DNA of 64,000 nucleotides from an uncultured Candidatus Saccharibacteria bacterium. GTDB lineage: Bacteria > Patescibacteria > Saccharimonadia > Saccharimonadales > UBA4665. A model generated the notes under the pieces. The model saw only the letters and a program-made list of their open reading frames with translations. It made no database searches and was not told the origin of the DNA. The translations under genes were made by a program, and so were the position numbers. The DNA lies in NCBI GenBank assembly GCA_946482285.1, contig CAMLQK010000001.1, forward strand, positions 372,001-436,000, in the 5' to 3' direction. Within the stretch, counting starts at the first letter, position 1, and each line of letters opens with the position of its first letter. Shown here in pieces: positions 1-8,501 of the stretch.

Positions 1-2
1 TG

Positions 3-170
3 GCGATTGAGGTGTTCCAGCGCCTTGATGAATTAGGGAGGTTATCGCCAAACGAGGCAGATGGCCTGGTTGCCGCATTCCAGCAAAAAATAGCCGAAAA
101 CACAGCGTATATCAAGCAGTACGGAATAGACTTGCCAGAAATAGACGAGTGGCGATGGGTGCGAAGCTAA
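3..170 (+). CDS. xfp: Phosphoketolase, C-terminal end (partial)
   Basis: Only the last 55 residues are inside the window; the gene enters from the left edge. The end reads ...YIKQYGIDLPEIDEWRW, which fits the conserved tail of xylulose-5-phosphate/fructose-6-phosphate phosphoketolases (YIREHG-D-PEI--W-W). Phosphoketolase splits the sugar phosphate with inorganic phosphate to acetyl phosphate and an aldose phosphate, and the next gene, acetate kinase, overlaps it by 22 bases and would convert that acetyl phosphate to acetate and ATP. The pairing supports the call, which otherwise rests on a short tail. Cytosolic enzyme. Confidence 0.72.
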   Translation, partial: AIEVFQRLDELGRLSPNEADGLVAAFQQKIAENTAYIKQYGIDLPEIDEWRWVRS

Positions 171-1330
171 CACTGGTTGTAAATCCCGGTAGTTCCAGCC
201 GTAAGTACGCGGTCTTTAAAGACGAGCAACAATTGGCGTCGGTCGCCATTGAGCGTGATGGGCATGAGTTGCGATGTACTGTCCACACTAATCCAGTGGT
301 GCACCACCCGCAGCTGCATTTTTCGGACCTAACACAAAGTACCGAACATATTTTGGGTATTTTGCAGCAGGCGGACGTCGTAGCGGAAAGCGATAGAGTA
401 GTCGAGGTGGTGCTCAGGATAGTCGCTCCTACCGGATACTTCTTGCGCCACCGTATCTTGGACGATACGGGATTAGAACACCTTACCTCTTTGGCCCAAA
501 AGGCACCTTTGCATATAACAGCCGAACTGCAAGAGCTGCATGTTCTTCGACGAGTATTGCCAGAGGCGCGCATTATCGGTATTTCGGACAGCGCCTTTCA
601 TGCCAACAAGCCCGAACGCGCCTGGAATTACGGCATTCCCTTGGATGATGCTGATCGGTTTGAGGTGAAGCGTTTTGGGTACCATGGCATATCGGCTTCT
701 GCCGTGGTCCAGGCACTGCACGCCCGGGGCAAGGTGCCTCGCAGGCTCATTGTATGCCACTTGGGCAGCGGCGCTAGCGTAACTGCCATCAACAATGGCA
801 AAAGCATTGATACTACTATGGGGTATACACCACTGGAAGGCCTGGTAATGGCAACCCGTAGCGGCTCCATAGACCCCGGAGCATACGCTGCTCTTAAGCA
901 CGAGCTCCATTTGGATGACCAGCATATGCAGCAATATCTGAACAAGCATAGCGGACTTTTGGGTTTGAGCGGTGTTTCGGAAGGGGTAAAAGAAGTCTTA
1001 GGGCATAACAGCCACGCTGCACAGCTGGCAATTGAAACCTACATATATGCTATCCAGAAAGCTATTGGCCAGATGTCGGCTGCGCTGCAAGGTGTGGATA
1101 TGATCGTATTTACAGGCACAGTCGGAGAACGAGCTGCCGTAATTCGCGAGCGGGTTATGCATGCATTCCATTACCTTGATTTTTATATGGACGATGCGTC
1201 GAACGCCACTACCACTAATCCACAGGAAATAACGTGCGTTAGTAAACTGGCACGCTCCAAGCCAGTATTTGTTGTTCCGGCACACGAAGATGTCGAAATG
1301 TTCCGTCTAAGCCGCAGCGTTGTCGAGTAG
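149..1330 (+). CDS. ackA: Acetate kinase
   Basis: This gene encodes a 393-residue cytosolic kinase that turns acetyl phosphate plus ADP into acetate plus ATP. Family landmarks are present in order: the N-terminal VVNPGSSSRK phosphate-binding strand, ISDSAFH (usual FDTAFH with the catalytic Asp), RFGYHGISA, HLGSGAS, TTMGYTPLEGLVMATRSGSIDPG with the catalytic Arg, SGLLGLSG, FTGTVGE and a late Glu near AHEDVEMFR. Length is normal for the family. It begins with GTG at 149 (an in-frame ATG lies at 155) inside the end of the phosphoketolase gene, so translation is probably coupled. Its 3' end overlaps the convergent MarR gene by 24 bases. Confidence 0.93.
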   Translation: MAMGAKLTLVVNPGSSSRKYAVFKDEQQLASVAIERDGHELRCTVHTNPVVHHPQLHFSDLTQSTEHILGILQQADVVAESDRVVEVVLRIVAPTGYFLRHRILDDTGLEHLTSLAQKAPLHITAELQELHVLRRVLPEARIIGISDSAFHANKPERAWNYGIPLDDADRFEVKRFGYHGISASAVVQALHARGKVPRRLIVCHLGSGASVTAINNGKSIDTTMGYTPLEGLVMATRSGSIDPGAYAALKHELHLDDQHMQQYLNKHSGLLGLSGVSEGVKEVLGHNSHAAQLAIETYIYAIQKAIGQMSAALQGVDMIVFTGTVGERAAVIRERVMHAFHYLDFYMDDASNATTTNPQEITCVSKLARSKPVFVVPAHEDVEMFRLSRSVVE

Positions 1331-1744
1331 TTTTATAAGGATGCGGCGGAAATCCTGGACGTCTTGTTCTGGCAGGGCTTCGGTGATCTTTTTTTCGGTC
1401 ATTTCGCTTAACATGTCGAGGATGGTGCCATAGACTTGGTTGCCTTTTGCGGTGACAGTTACGAGTTTGACGCGGCGGTCCTTGGGGTGGTCAACGCGCT
1501 CTATCAGGCCCAGTGCTGTCAGGCGGTCGACAATGCCGGTTATATTGGATGCGTCACAAAAAAAGGTAGAGGCTAAAGCTCCCATGGGTTGGGGATCTTT
1601 TTGCATGTGCAAATAACCTAGCAGGTGGAATTGCTGTGCGGTCAAGGAATGCTGTTCGGCCAGAGCTTGAATCCGAGGCTTAATGATACTTGATAGCTCA
1701 AAAATCAACCAAAACGTACTTTGTTCGCTGAATTTACACTTCAT
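1307..1744 (-). CDS. MarR-family transcriptional regulator
   Basis: The 145-residue product has the winged-helix layout of MarR proteins: an N-terminal dimerisation helix, LTAQQFHLLGYL, the recognition-helix region DASNITGIVDRLTALGLIERVDHPKDRRVKLVTVTAKG (wing with DRR), and a C-terminal dimerisation helix. The ATG at 1744 is preferred over an in-frame TTG at 1771, because a TATAAT (1757-1752, minus strand) lies 7 bases before it. It is divergent from an MFS drug exporter, and two matching inverted repeats sit in the gap. That is the usual plan of a ligand-released repressor of its own exporter. The inducer is unknown. Confidence 0.86.
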   Translation of the reverse strand: MKCKFSEQSTFWLIFELSSIIKPRIQALAEQHSLTAQQFHLLGYLHMQKDPQPMGALASTFFCDASNITGIVDRLTALGLIERVDHPKDRRVKLVTVTAKGNQVYGTILDMLSEMTEKKITEALPEQDVQDFRRILIKLLDNAAA

Positions 1745-1758
1745 ACATATTATTATAC

Positions 1759-1787
1759 TTGATAAAGTCAATACTTGACAACATCAA
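1759..1787. promoter_or_regulatory. Two MarR operator half-sites pairs in divergent promoter
   Basis: Two 13-bp inverted repeats of the form TTGAY-N3-RTCAA lie at 1759-1771 and 1775-1787, 16 bp centre to centre (about 1.5 helical turns). The second contains TTGACA (1775-1780), a perfect -35 box; TACAAT at 1799-1804 gives an 18-bp spacer and drives the exporter. A regulator bound here would cover the -35 of the exporter and the region upstream of marR. Confidence 0.62.
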
Positions 1788-1836
1788 ATATCTACGTTTA
1801 CAATTGCTTATGAACTAAATTAAATGAAAGGGTTGT

Positions 1837-3288
1837 ATGAAAAAACAATCATTCAACTGGGCCTTGCTGGGTATTCTGGCGCTCGCACAGTTCATGGTAG
1901 TCCTTGACTCGTCTATCGTGAACGTTGCTTTGCCAGCTATCCAGAAAGCGTTCGAGTTTTCTGCAGCCGACCTGCAATGGGTGATCACCGCCTATACTTT
2001 GGCGTTTGGTGGTTTCTTGTTGCTCGGAGGCCGTGCGGCCGACCTGTACGGACGGCGCAAAATGTTTATCGCCGGTATTACCGGTTTTACCATCATGTCG
2101 TTGGTGGTTGGGTTTGCCCAAGACACGACGATGATGATCGTAGGACGTGGTTTGCAGGGACTGTTCGCAGCTCTGATGTCACCAGCAGCGCTGTCAATTG
2201 TTTTGACTTCGTTTAAAGAAGGTGCTGACCGCAACAAAGCCCTTGGAGTTTGGGGTGGCGTGGCTGCCGGTGGTGCTGCAGCGGGCGTATTGCTCGGCGG
2301 TGTACTTACGCAGTACGCAAGCTGGGAGTGGAACTTCTTTGTTAACATCCCTGTCGGTATCTTCGTGATTCTAGCTGCCCTCAAGGTGGTGCCTGCGCAC
2401 GCTAAAGAAGAGGCGCACAACGACCTCGACTTGCCCGGGGCCGTCTTGGTTACTGGTGGCTTGATGGGGTTGGTATATGCACTTACGAAAGCCCCAGAGT
2501 GGGGTTGGACCGATGGCTCAACGTTATTGTGGTTTGCAGGCGTTATTGTGGCATTAGCTGCGTTCGTTTGGAATGAATCAAAGGCTAAACATCCGCTTGT
2601 GCCGTTGAACATTTTCCGTAACCGAAACCTGACTGGTACAAACCTGATCATGATGCCGCTTATGGCAGCCATGATGGCAATGTTCTTCTTTGTTTCATTG
2701 TATGTCCAGACTGTTATGAACTACTCCCCAGTAATGAGTGGCCTGAGCTTCTTGCCAGTAACCTTTATTATTGGTATTGTTGCAACTAACTTATCGAAGC
2801 ATGTCGGTAAGATTGGCTACAAGCCTATCTTGGTGATCGCGCCATTGTTTGTGGCTGCAGGACTATTCCTGTTGGGTCAAATTCCTGTTGACGGTTCGTA
2901 CTGGATCAATGTATTCCCAGGCTTGGCGTTGACAGCTATGGGAATGGGCGCGACTTTCGTGACTGCCACCATTGCCGCTACATCCGGTGTCCCTGGTGAT
3001 GAAGCTGGTTTGGCGTCTGGTATCTTTAATACCTCCCAACAGATCGGTGGTGCACTCGGCCTGGCAGTTTTGTCTGGTGTTGCTGCATCCCATACAACCA
3101 ATGCCCTTAAGGAGCTAGGCCACCAGCCATCTATGGCTGAGCTCGCCCAAGCTTTGGTGGGCGGCTGGCACATTGCGTTCTTCGCTGGTCTTGGCTTTGC
3201 CGTACTGGCTTCACTTGCTGCTATTGTTATCATCAAGCAGCGTAAAGGTGAAATAGCTGGTGGTGAGCCAACTGCTGCAATGCACTAA
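1837..3288 (+). CDS. MFS drug exporter, DHA2 family (14 TM)
   Basis: The 483-residue protein is a proton-driven multidrug exporter of the EmrB/QacA type in the cytoplasmic membrane. It shows the N-terminal helix with LDSSIVNVALPAIQ (motif D1 of 14-helix DHA2 transporters), LLLGGRAADLYGRRK (motif A), a motif B Arg in GRGLQG, and motif C-like glycine-rich helix VLLGGVLTQYASWEWNFFVNIP. About 14 hydrophobic segments can be counted. Start ATG 1837 follows AAAGGG. It is divergent from a MarR gene and is the likely regulated target. The substrate cannot be told from sequence. Confidence 0.9.
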   Translation: MKKQSFNWALLGILALAQFMVVLDSSIVNVALPAIQKAFEFSAADLQWVITAYTLAFGGFLLLGGRAADLYGRRKMFIAGITGFTIMSLVVGFAQDTTMMIVGRGLQGLFAALMSPAALSIVLTSFKEGADRNKALGVWGGVAAGGAAAGVLLGGVLTQYASWEWNFFVNIPVGIFVILAALKVVPAHAKEEAHNDLDLPGAVLVTGGLMGLVYALTKAPEWGWTDGSTLLWFAGVIVALAAFVWNESKAKHPLVPLNIFRNRNLTGTNLIMMPLMAAMMAMFFFVSLYVQTVMNYSPVMSGLSFLPVTFIIGIVATNLSKHVGKIGYKPILVIAPLFVAAGLFLLGQIPVDGSYWINVFPGLALTAMGMGATFVTATIAATSGVPGDEAGLASGIFNTSQQIGGALGLAVLSGVAASHTTNALKELGHQPSMAELAQALVGGWHIAFFAGLGFAVLASLAAIVIIKQRKGEIAGGEPTAAMH

Positions 3289-3310
3289 ATTTACTGCCCC
3301 GTGCAATATA

Positions 3311-3339
3311 AAGACCCTCTTAACTAGGGGGTCTTTTTT
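3311..3339 (+). terminator. Intrinsic terminator after MFS exporter
   Basis: AGACCCT...GGGGTCT stem followed by TTTTTT, 23 bases after the exporter stop codon. Confidence 0.8.
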
Positions 3340-3396
3340 AGTATGTACATCCTGAAAATAGATGTATAGTATGTGTATATTTAAGAGGAGGCTGCA

Positions 3397-4212
3397 ATGG
3401 GCAGTCTATTGCACATGGAAGATATGCTTGTTACTAATGACACGCCACATGCCATTCATATTGAAGGTTACGACCCCATACCAACGGAACATACATATGA
3501 GGACGTGCCGCGGGCAGCAGAAGAATTTCGTAGGCAGGTAGGATATATTGGCTGTTTGGATGCTGCTGTATATGTGGTGCGCTACGGCGATCCAGTACAG
3601 TTAGCGCCAAAGGAAGAGGGGGTTGTGCGTATTGTAAGCCAGCTAACCTGGTTAAGCGCATACCAATCTGAACGCGGTGCTGAGGATTTAGTAGTGCCTT
3701 ACGGCTTCGACCCGCAGCGTAAAGTAGCGCAAGGCGTAGCTATACCACTGCCATTGCGTAGAGGGGACAACCCCTCGTTGGTGGAATCCAATGCTGTGTA
3801 TAATGCCGCTAACAGTTGTCCGTACCCCGCGAAAGTCTATCCACTAGATTCTCCGCGCTATATCCCCCCGGAAACTACACCGCAATATACATTGGCGCCC
3901 GGTGCTGGCTACGAGCAAATGACGGTCCAGTACCGTGAAGAGTCAGTCTTGGATAATGAACTTTCGGCTCGCACGGGTCTGCCTGTATACCGGACGTACG
4001 ATCCTCATGTTTTATATGCCGGGCAATTTCAGGAAGGCACTATACGGATTGTGGAGCCAAAAGTTGCAGTAGGTGGTTTGGTGATGCACCAAAATGACAT
4101 GCCGGTTGCGGCTATGATCGGCGACGAGGTGCGGGTCCGGGGCGGGCCGTACCATGGCGGCGTGCTTGGCGGCCGGTCGCTAATAATCCCATGGCTTGAC
4201 TATTCTATCTAG
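3397..4212 (+). CDS. Conserved-looking hypothetical protein
   Basis: I do not recognise this 271-residue protein. It has no signal peptide or membrane helix, is rich in Pro, Tyr and Val, and looks like an all-beta soluble protein (VQLAPKEEGVVRIVS, GTIRIVEPKVAVGGLVM, IGDEVRVRGGPYHGGV). The ending VRVRGGPYHGG recalls KOW-like loops, but this is not enough to name a domain. Start ATG 3397 is chosen because GAGGAGG lies 5-11 bases upstream and a TATAGT -10 box lies at about 3363-3370. It is a single transcription unit between the exporter terminator and a convergent gene. Confidence 0.6.
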   Translation: MGSLLHMEDMLVTNDTPHAIHIEGYDPIPTEHTYEDVPRAAEEFRRQVGYIGCLDAAVYVVRYGDPVQLAPKEEGVVRIVSQLTWLSAYQSERGAEDLVVPYGFDPQRKVAQGVAIPLPLRRGDNPSLVESNAVYNAANSCPYPAKVYPLDSPRYIPPETTPQYTLAPGAGYEQMTVQYREESVLDNELSARTGLPVYRTYDPHVLYAGQFQEGTIRIVEPKVAVGGLVMHQNDMPVAAMIGDEVRVRGGPYHGGVLGGRSLIIPWLDYSI

Positions 4213-4245
4213 CGGTGCGCTTTCTTGCGAAAAAAGCAAACAAGG

Positions 4246-4761
4246 CTATAAAATAGTGCGCTCAGTCCCGTTGTCTAAACACATTCCGGCAATCTCACGC
4301 GGCCAATTTTTATTATCGAACAGATTACATGGTGGCGTAGTTGTCTGGTAGGTATATAGTGTCCAGACGTTTTTTTTCAGCTCGGCATAAGCAGTAAAGC
4401 CCGGCTGCTTCTTATTTTCTGGTATTTCGTCGCTGTCACAGCTAGCCACGACACGGGCATAGGTGTCTTGGATCTGGGTATTGTAGATGGTATTACGCAT
4501 AGACTCTTTGCTGATGGGGCCGTCTACGGTTTTTTCGGCATTTGTGCGGAATGTGGAAGTACAAAAATTTGCTACTAGGCTAGCCAAACGCTCTTCGTTC
4601 GTACTGTTGGAAGTTGTGTTCGTTTCGGTGGTTTGGGGCTGGTTGTTAGGGCTTGGCCGTAAAATTACCCACGCCGTAAAGCCAACAATGAGCACTGTCA
4701 AGAAGGTGAGAATAGTCTTGCTGGTTATGACGCCAGAATCGTGCAATGTGAAACCTTTCAT
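4246..4761 (-). CDS. Small membrane-anchored protein, extracytoplasmic domain
   Basis: This 171-residue product has one N-terminal membrane segment (TILTFLTVLIVGFTAWVIL), then a Ser/Thr/Asn-rich linker (TTETNTTSNSTNEE) and an outside domain of about 115 residues with four cysteines (FCTSTF, ASCDSDE, PPCNLF, MCLDNG) that could form two disulfides. The start at 4761 is favoured over upstream ATGs because TATACT (4774-4769) sits 7 bases before it. No family recognised. It is divergent from the small membrane protein starting at 4815. Confidence 0.6.
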   Translation of the reverse strand: MKGFTLHDSGVITSKTILTFLTVLIVGFTAWVILRPSPNNQPQTTETNTTSNSTNEERLASLVANFCTSTFRTNAEKTVDGPISKESMRNTIYNTQIQDTYARVVASCDSDEIPENKKQPGFTAYAELKKNVWTLYTYQTTTPPCNLFDNKNWPREIAGMCLDNGTERTIL

Positions 4762-4768
4762 AACTTTA

Positions 4769-4774
4769 AGTATA
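4769..4774 (-). promoter_or_regulatory. -10 box, leaderless start at 4761
   Basis: TATACT on the minus strand with a 7-base gap to ATG 4761, so transcription should begin at or next to the start codon. Confidence 0.5.
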
Positions 4775-4802
4775 GCAGTTTGCAGGCGATATCCATTCTT
4801 CA

Positions 4803-4808
4803 TATACT
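4803..4808 (+). promoter_or_regulatory. -10 box, leaderless start at 4815
   Basis: TATACT followed by six bases and then ATG at 4815; no Shine-Dalgarno sequence can fit. Confidence 0.5.
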
Positions 4809-4814
4809 GCCCAT

Positions 4815-5081
4815 ATGGCACGGTTTACATCACCTCTTCACGTATATGTTGGCGGCACAATGCTGGCACTGGTTGTTGCCTTGGTGACAGTTGTTTTTAT
4901 GAACCCACCGCAATGCCCGAGCGACTATACCCAAGCGCAGATTGATGCTAGTAATTGTGTTGTCGGTGCCAACATAGGCCTTGGCCTTATGCTGTTGCTC
5001 GCTGGTTGTATTGAGGTGATCTCTATATTGGCTGCAATTGTATTGCTTGTGGTTGGCCGTCGCAACAATAAAAAGCAGTAG
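4815..5081 (+). CDS. Small two-helix membrane protein
   Basis: The 88-residue protein has two hydrophobic helices (about residues 8-28 and 53-80) joined by a short loop PPQCPSDYTQAQIDASNCV with two cysteines that would lie outside and could pair. It ends in a basic tail RRNNKKQ, placing the C-terminus inside. No family recognised. A leaderless promoter precedes it. It converges on the papain-like protease gene with only 8 bases between stop codons. Confidence 0.6.
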   Translation: MARFTSPLHVYVGGTMLALVVALVTVVFMNPPQCPSDYTQAQIDASNCVVGANIGLGLMLLLAGCIEVISILAAIVLLVVGRRNNKKQ

Positions 5082-5089
5082 CAGCCCCG

Positions 5090-5893
5090 TTACGCAACTG
5101 CGGGGATCTCTACTGTGCGTAGCGTCCATTGGTCGGACGACAATTGCCTGTTTTCCAGGTAGGCGAACGGCATGTAAAAGTCGCCGCCATCGCCCCACTC
5201 TACACCCCATGAATTTCGGCAGATGTATACTTTTTTATCAAGATCATAGCCGACAACAAGCACGGCGTGGCCGCCCAGCATACTTTCGCTGGCAGCTGGC
5301 ATTGGGACGTTGCCCGTTTGTGTTACATCGGCACTTTCAAAGCTTTCGTATACTGCAAAACCAGTTACAAAAGGATAGCCCGTACTGAGGCATAACAGCA
5401 TATCTTGGGATCGGTTGTTATGCGGCCGGCGTATACGCTGGTATACCAATGCTTGGTTTTTTTCGGCTTCAACATACGCCGCATCGGGTGGTTTGACGGT
5501 GAATTTGCTTATGTCATACGGCCATATTTGTTCACGAGGAGTGCCGAGTTTAACGAGTACCTTCACACCGTCACGGATCATGGCTCCGGCGTCGGAATCG
5601 ACAGTGCCTTCCATGTCGCGTTCGTTCCAGTAAATAAAGAGCCTGCTGGGCAACATAAAGGGCTGGCCTTGCTTTTTGCGGATGAAGTCAAAGGCCGAAG
5701 CAAGCGCTTGGGCAGTGCAACTGCCCAGCTGTCCCTGGTCGTATACGGGAGGGCAACCACTGCGTAGGTCTATACGGCGTGGCAACTTATGTGGCGGAAG
5801 GATTCGAGGAGGCTCAAAGATGTAGTCGCGCTGGTCGGGTGTGTCTGGAACCCAACCCAAACCATGTTGCTGTGGTGTTACGAAAAACTTCAT
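5090..5893 (-). CDS. Papain-like C1 family cysteine peptidase
   Basis: The 267-residue protein has a complete C1A active site: QGQLGSCTAQAL with Cys59 (oxyanion Gln at 54-56), GGHAVLVVGYD with His209, and CRNSWGVEWGDGGDF with Asn227. The N-terminus (GWVPDTPDQRDYIFEPP) and the phrase IDLRSGCPPVYDQGQLGSCTA are typical of bacterial papain-like proteins without a classical propeptide. No signal peptide is visible, so it is either cytoplasmic or exported another way. Start ATG 5893 follows GAGGG. The role is unknown; in an epibiont it could act on host or on own proteins. Confidence 0.85.
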   Translation of the reverse strand: MKFFVTPQQHGLGWVPDTPDQRDYIFEPPRILPPHKLPRRIDLRSGCPPVYDQGQLGSCTAQALASAFDFIRKKQGQPFMLPSRLFIYWNERDMEGTVDSDAGAMIRDGVKVLVKLGTPREQIWPYDISKFTVKPPDAAYVEAEKNQALVYQRIRRPHNNRSQDMLLCLSTGYPFVTGFAVYESFESADVTQTGNVPMPAASESMLGGHAVLVVGYDLDKKVYICRNSWGVEWGDGGDFYMPFAYLENRQLSSDQWTLRTVEIPAVA

Positions 5894-6017
5894 GCTTCGG
5901 CCCTCGTTTACCTATCTTCATCATAGCACCATGGTGGCGTATGTCTACGGGCAAATAAAACGCGGCCATGGGTGTTTGCGGGTAATTTATAATAAAAGGT
6001 GATAAGAGGGCATGTGC

Positions 6018-6512
6018 ATGACAATATTGCAATTTGAACAGCCGAAGGCGATGAAACATTCATTTGTGATAGCCAAAGATGGGATAGAGATTGGAAGTGT
6101 AACGTACACGAGTATCACGCATCGTAAAGCCCGTGCTACTCTGAACGGTTCGGCGTGGCATTTTACCGAAAAGGGTCTACTAGGTAATAAAGTAGTTATT
6201 ACCGATGCGGCTACTAACGAAGAGATTGCTCACTACCAAAAACCTTTTTTCAAAAAGGGAATCGTGCATTTGGGCGGCAAACCATATACGTTCCGAGGCC
6301 GTTGGCTGAGCATTAAGTCCCGCTACTTTTGGGATGATATAGAGGGTAATCAGCTTGTAGAGTATGCATATAGCGGGCTTATCCGTATCCGGGGTGAAAT
6401 TATGGTAGACGAAAAACTATTGGACGACCCTTTACTGCGTATACTGGTGGTACTCGGCATGTTCGTGGCGTTTAACGCAGACGAAGATGAGTCTTCCTCT
6501 GTGGCTGCCTGA
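6018..6512 (+). CDS. Hypothetical protein, tubby/LURP-like beta fold suspected
   Basis: The 164-residue protein is a chain of short beta segments (VIAKDGIEIGSVTY, ARATLNGSAWHFTEKGLLGNKVVITDA, EEIAHYQKPFFKKGIVHLGGKPYTFRGRWLSIKSRYFWDD) followed by a hydrophobic helix (RILVVLGMFVAF) and an acidic tail. The pattern of conserved-looking material-property strands before a hydrophobic helix resembles tubby-like/LURP-one-related proteins; this is a weak fold-level guess. ATG 6018 has AAGAGGG at good distance; ATG 6012 is the alternative. A TATAAT lies at about 5988-5993. Confidence 0.55.
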   Translation: MTILQFEQPKAMKHSFVIAKDGIEIGSVTYTSITHRKARATLNGSAWHFTEKGLLGNKVVITDAATNEEIAHYQKPFFKKGIVHLGGKPYTFRGRWLSIKSRYFWDDIEGNQLVEYAYSGLIRIRGEIMVDEKLLDDPLLRILVVLGMFVAFNADEDESSSVAA

Positions 6513-6563
6513 CTCTAGGCGCAAATATTGTACTATACAAAATATACTAACAAGGAGGGTTTT

Positions 6564-7502
6564 ATGAAAGCTGCGCAAATAACAGAGTATGGCGATGCGT
6601 CAGTAGTTCAGGTTAATGATGTCCCGGTGCCTGTGGTAGCAGCAGGCCAAGTGCTAGTAGAGGTACATGCCTCCAGCCTCAACCCCTTTGACACTACTTT
6701 GCGTGCAGGTTATATGAAAGATTCTATGCCGTTACAGCTCCCTGTAACGTTGGGTGGAGACGTAGCGGGGGTTGTTACGAGCCTTGGGGATGGCGTTGAT
6801 GGCGTGGCAGTTGGTGATGCCGTGTATGGCCAGGCGATAGCCGTGGCGGGAAATAGTGGCGCTTTTGCCGAGTTTGCTGCCACGAAAGCCAGCCAAATCG
6901 CAGCCATGCCTGCAACACTGAGTTTTGAAGAGGCAGCTGCGTTGCCGCTTGTTGGCTCTAGTGCTGTCCAAGCTCTGAGGCATCATATCAAACTGCAGTC
7001 TGGCCAAAAGATATTCATACATGGCGGAGCGGGCGGCATCGGCAGCCTGGCTATCCAAATCGCAAAACATATCGGAGCTTACGTTGCTGCCACAGCCACA
7101 GGTGAGAATGTTGATTTTGTAAAAAGCCTTGGTGCAGACGAAGTTATAGATTATAAAACGCAGGATTTTGCAGAGGTTCTGCAAGGATATGATGCCGTAT
7201 ATGACACTGTCGGCCACGATGATTTTGCAAAATCACTCGATATTTTAAAGCCGGGCGGCATTGCGGTGTCCATGATCGCCCAGCCAGACGAGGCTAAGGC
7301 GGCCGAACGCGGTGTGACGGCAATGATGCAATTTACACAGGTTACGACACAGGTACTAGATGAATTGCGAGAGCTGGTGGACGCTGGTGTGGTGCACCCA
7401 CAGATTAACCAGGTATTTCCACTGGAGCGCATCCAAGAGGCGTTTGTAGCCCGCGAAAATAGCAACGGGCGAGGCAAGGTTGTACTCGGTATAAAAGACT
7501 AA
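6564..7502 (+). CDS. Zinc-independent MDR oxidoreductase (quinone oxidoreductase-like)
   Basis: The 312-residue protein is a medium-chain dehydrogenase/reductase. It has the GroES-like N-terminus (MKAAQITEYGDASVVQV, HASSLNPFDTTLRAGYM), GGDVAGVVTSLGDGVDGVAVGDAVYG, and the NADPH fold with IHGGAGGIGSLAIQIAKHIGAYV. The zinc-binding Cys/His set of alcohol dehydrogenases is missing, which points to the quinone oxidoreductase/enoyl reductase branch that reduces alpha,beta-unsaturated carbonyls with NADPH. Start ATG 6564 follows AGGAGGG (6553-6559). It is convergent with the hydrolase gene, with only 7 bases between them. Confidence 0.88.
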   Translation: MKAAQITEYGDASVVQVNDVPVPVVAAGQVLVEVHASSLNPFDTTLRAGYMKDSMPLQLPVTLGGDVAGVVTSLGDGVDGVAVGDAVYGQAIAVAGNSGAFAEFAATKASQIAAMPATLSFEEAAALPLVGSSAVQALRHHIKLQSGQKIFIHGGAGGIGSLAIQIAKHIGAYVAATATGENVDFVKSLGADEVIDYKTQDFAEVLQGYDAVYDTVGHDDFAKSLDILKPGGIAVSMIAQPDEAKAAERGVTAMMQFTQVTTQVLDELRELVDAGVVHPQINQVFPLERIQEAFVARENSNGRGKVVLGIKD

Positions 7503-7509
7503 TACTGGG

Positions 7510-8301
7510 CTACGCAGCAATCGCTGCTGCAACATGCTGGTAAAAGCCCTGTGGATCATCGACCATCATAAAATGGCCAGTATTACGCATAGCGATGACA
7601 TTTGCATTATGCAAACGGGGCAATAGGTAGTCCTTTGGCTCCTCGTCTCCGTGAATATAAGTGGCGCGCGGCAATCTGTTAAAACTGTCCAGTAACTCGC
7701 CGCTGTCCGACCAGTTAACCAGCGATATTGCGCTGCTGTGGAGCGCAAGCTTGCCCGCTTGCCCGTACCAATCTGCCCACGCCTCGAGGTCTTTTCGGCC
7801 AGATTGTTCCAGAGTTTGCCAAAAGTCTGCATAGCCATGGTCCTCGAAATCATGTGGGCTTTGGCTGGCTGTTCGCCGGCTGACAATGCCGGCGTCCTCG
7901 GCCACTAAATTACCTTCAACGCTAATAAATGTATCAAGGTTGCGTACATGCGGCGCCATGAGCAGTCCAATGGCCCCGCCCATGCTATGTGCTACCAGGG
8001 AAAGTTTATCTGACTCAAAATGTTTGAGTACTGACATTCCGACTGCTGCTTGGTCCGCCATTGAGTACGAGAAATCATTAGGCTTATCTGAATCACCATG
8101 GCCTAGCCAGTCGAAGCTCAGCAGGGAGTAGCCAGTCAGCTCAGGAGCTGCGAAGGCGCTGTCAAAGCATGTTCTAGCGCATCCGAGCCCATGTAGAAAG
8201 GTAATAAGGTGGCCGCTTGTCTGCCGGTATGTTGTGGCAATTGACAGCGCGGGGTCCTGGGATAGTTCGATAGTTTGTCTTTGGGGTTGGTTTTTAGGCA
8301 T
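7510..8301 (-). CDS. Alpha/beta hydrolase
   Basis: The 263-residue cytosolic protein has the alpha/beta hydrolase order: oxyanion strand TFLHGLG, FDWLGHGDSDKP, nucleophile elbow AHSMGG with Ser106, acid in YIHGDEEP, and catalytic His in NTGHFMMVDDP. The family covers esterases, lactonases and C-C hydrolases; the substrate cannot be assigned. The start is placed at ATG 8301 because TATGAT (8313-8308) lies six bases upstream on the minus strand. Confidence 0.85.
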   Translation of the reverse strand: MPKNQPQRQTIELSQDPALSIATTYRQTSGHLITFLHGLGCARTCFDSAFAAPELTGYSLLSFDWLGHGDSDKPNDFSYSMADQAAVGMSVLKHFESDKLSLVAHSMGGAIGLLMAPHVRNLDTFISVEGNLVAEDAGIVSRRTASQSPHDFEDHGYADFWQTLEQSGRKDLEAWADWYGQAGKLALHSSAISLVNWSDSGELLDSFNRLPRATYIHGDEEPKDYLLPRLHNANVIAMRNTGHFMMVDDPQGFYQHVAAAIAA

Positions 8302-8307
8302 ACGACA

Positions 8308-8313
8308 ATCATA
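8308..8313 (-). promoter_or_regulatory. -10 box, leaderless start at 8301
   Basis: TATGAT with a six-base gap to the ATG of the alpha/beta hydrolase gene. Confidence 0.45.
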
Positions 8314-8398
8314 ACACTTGCCAAGGGTAGGAGAGCTTTTCATCCTTTCGGAATCGTCAGCATGAATACACATTCATGTAAGCTAATCTATCACTCCA

Positions 8399-8444
8399 GG
8401 CGGTGCACGGGTCACAGGTGGAACCTGCGAAGATGTGCACCGCC
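8399..8444. repeat. GC-rich palindrome downstream of TerY-type operon
   Basis: GGCGGTGCAC (8399-8408) pairs exactly with GTGCACCGCC (8435-8444); inside the loop CAGGT/ACCTG can pair again. It lies about 57 bases past the vWA stop codon on the transcribed side. There is no T-run after it, so it is not a textbook intrinsic terminator. Confidence 0.6.
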
Positions 8445-8501
8445 GGAGCGACAGACGTCACGCACTGCGTTCAGCGCGTTGGTCGATCAGTTGTTGTCGG
8501 T

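Noticed and set aside
4246..4945. Plus-strand frame 4487-4945
   Set aside because: It overlaps two genes with leaderless promoters and membrane segments and has no ribosome site.
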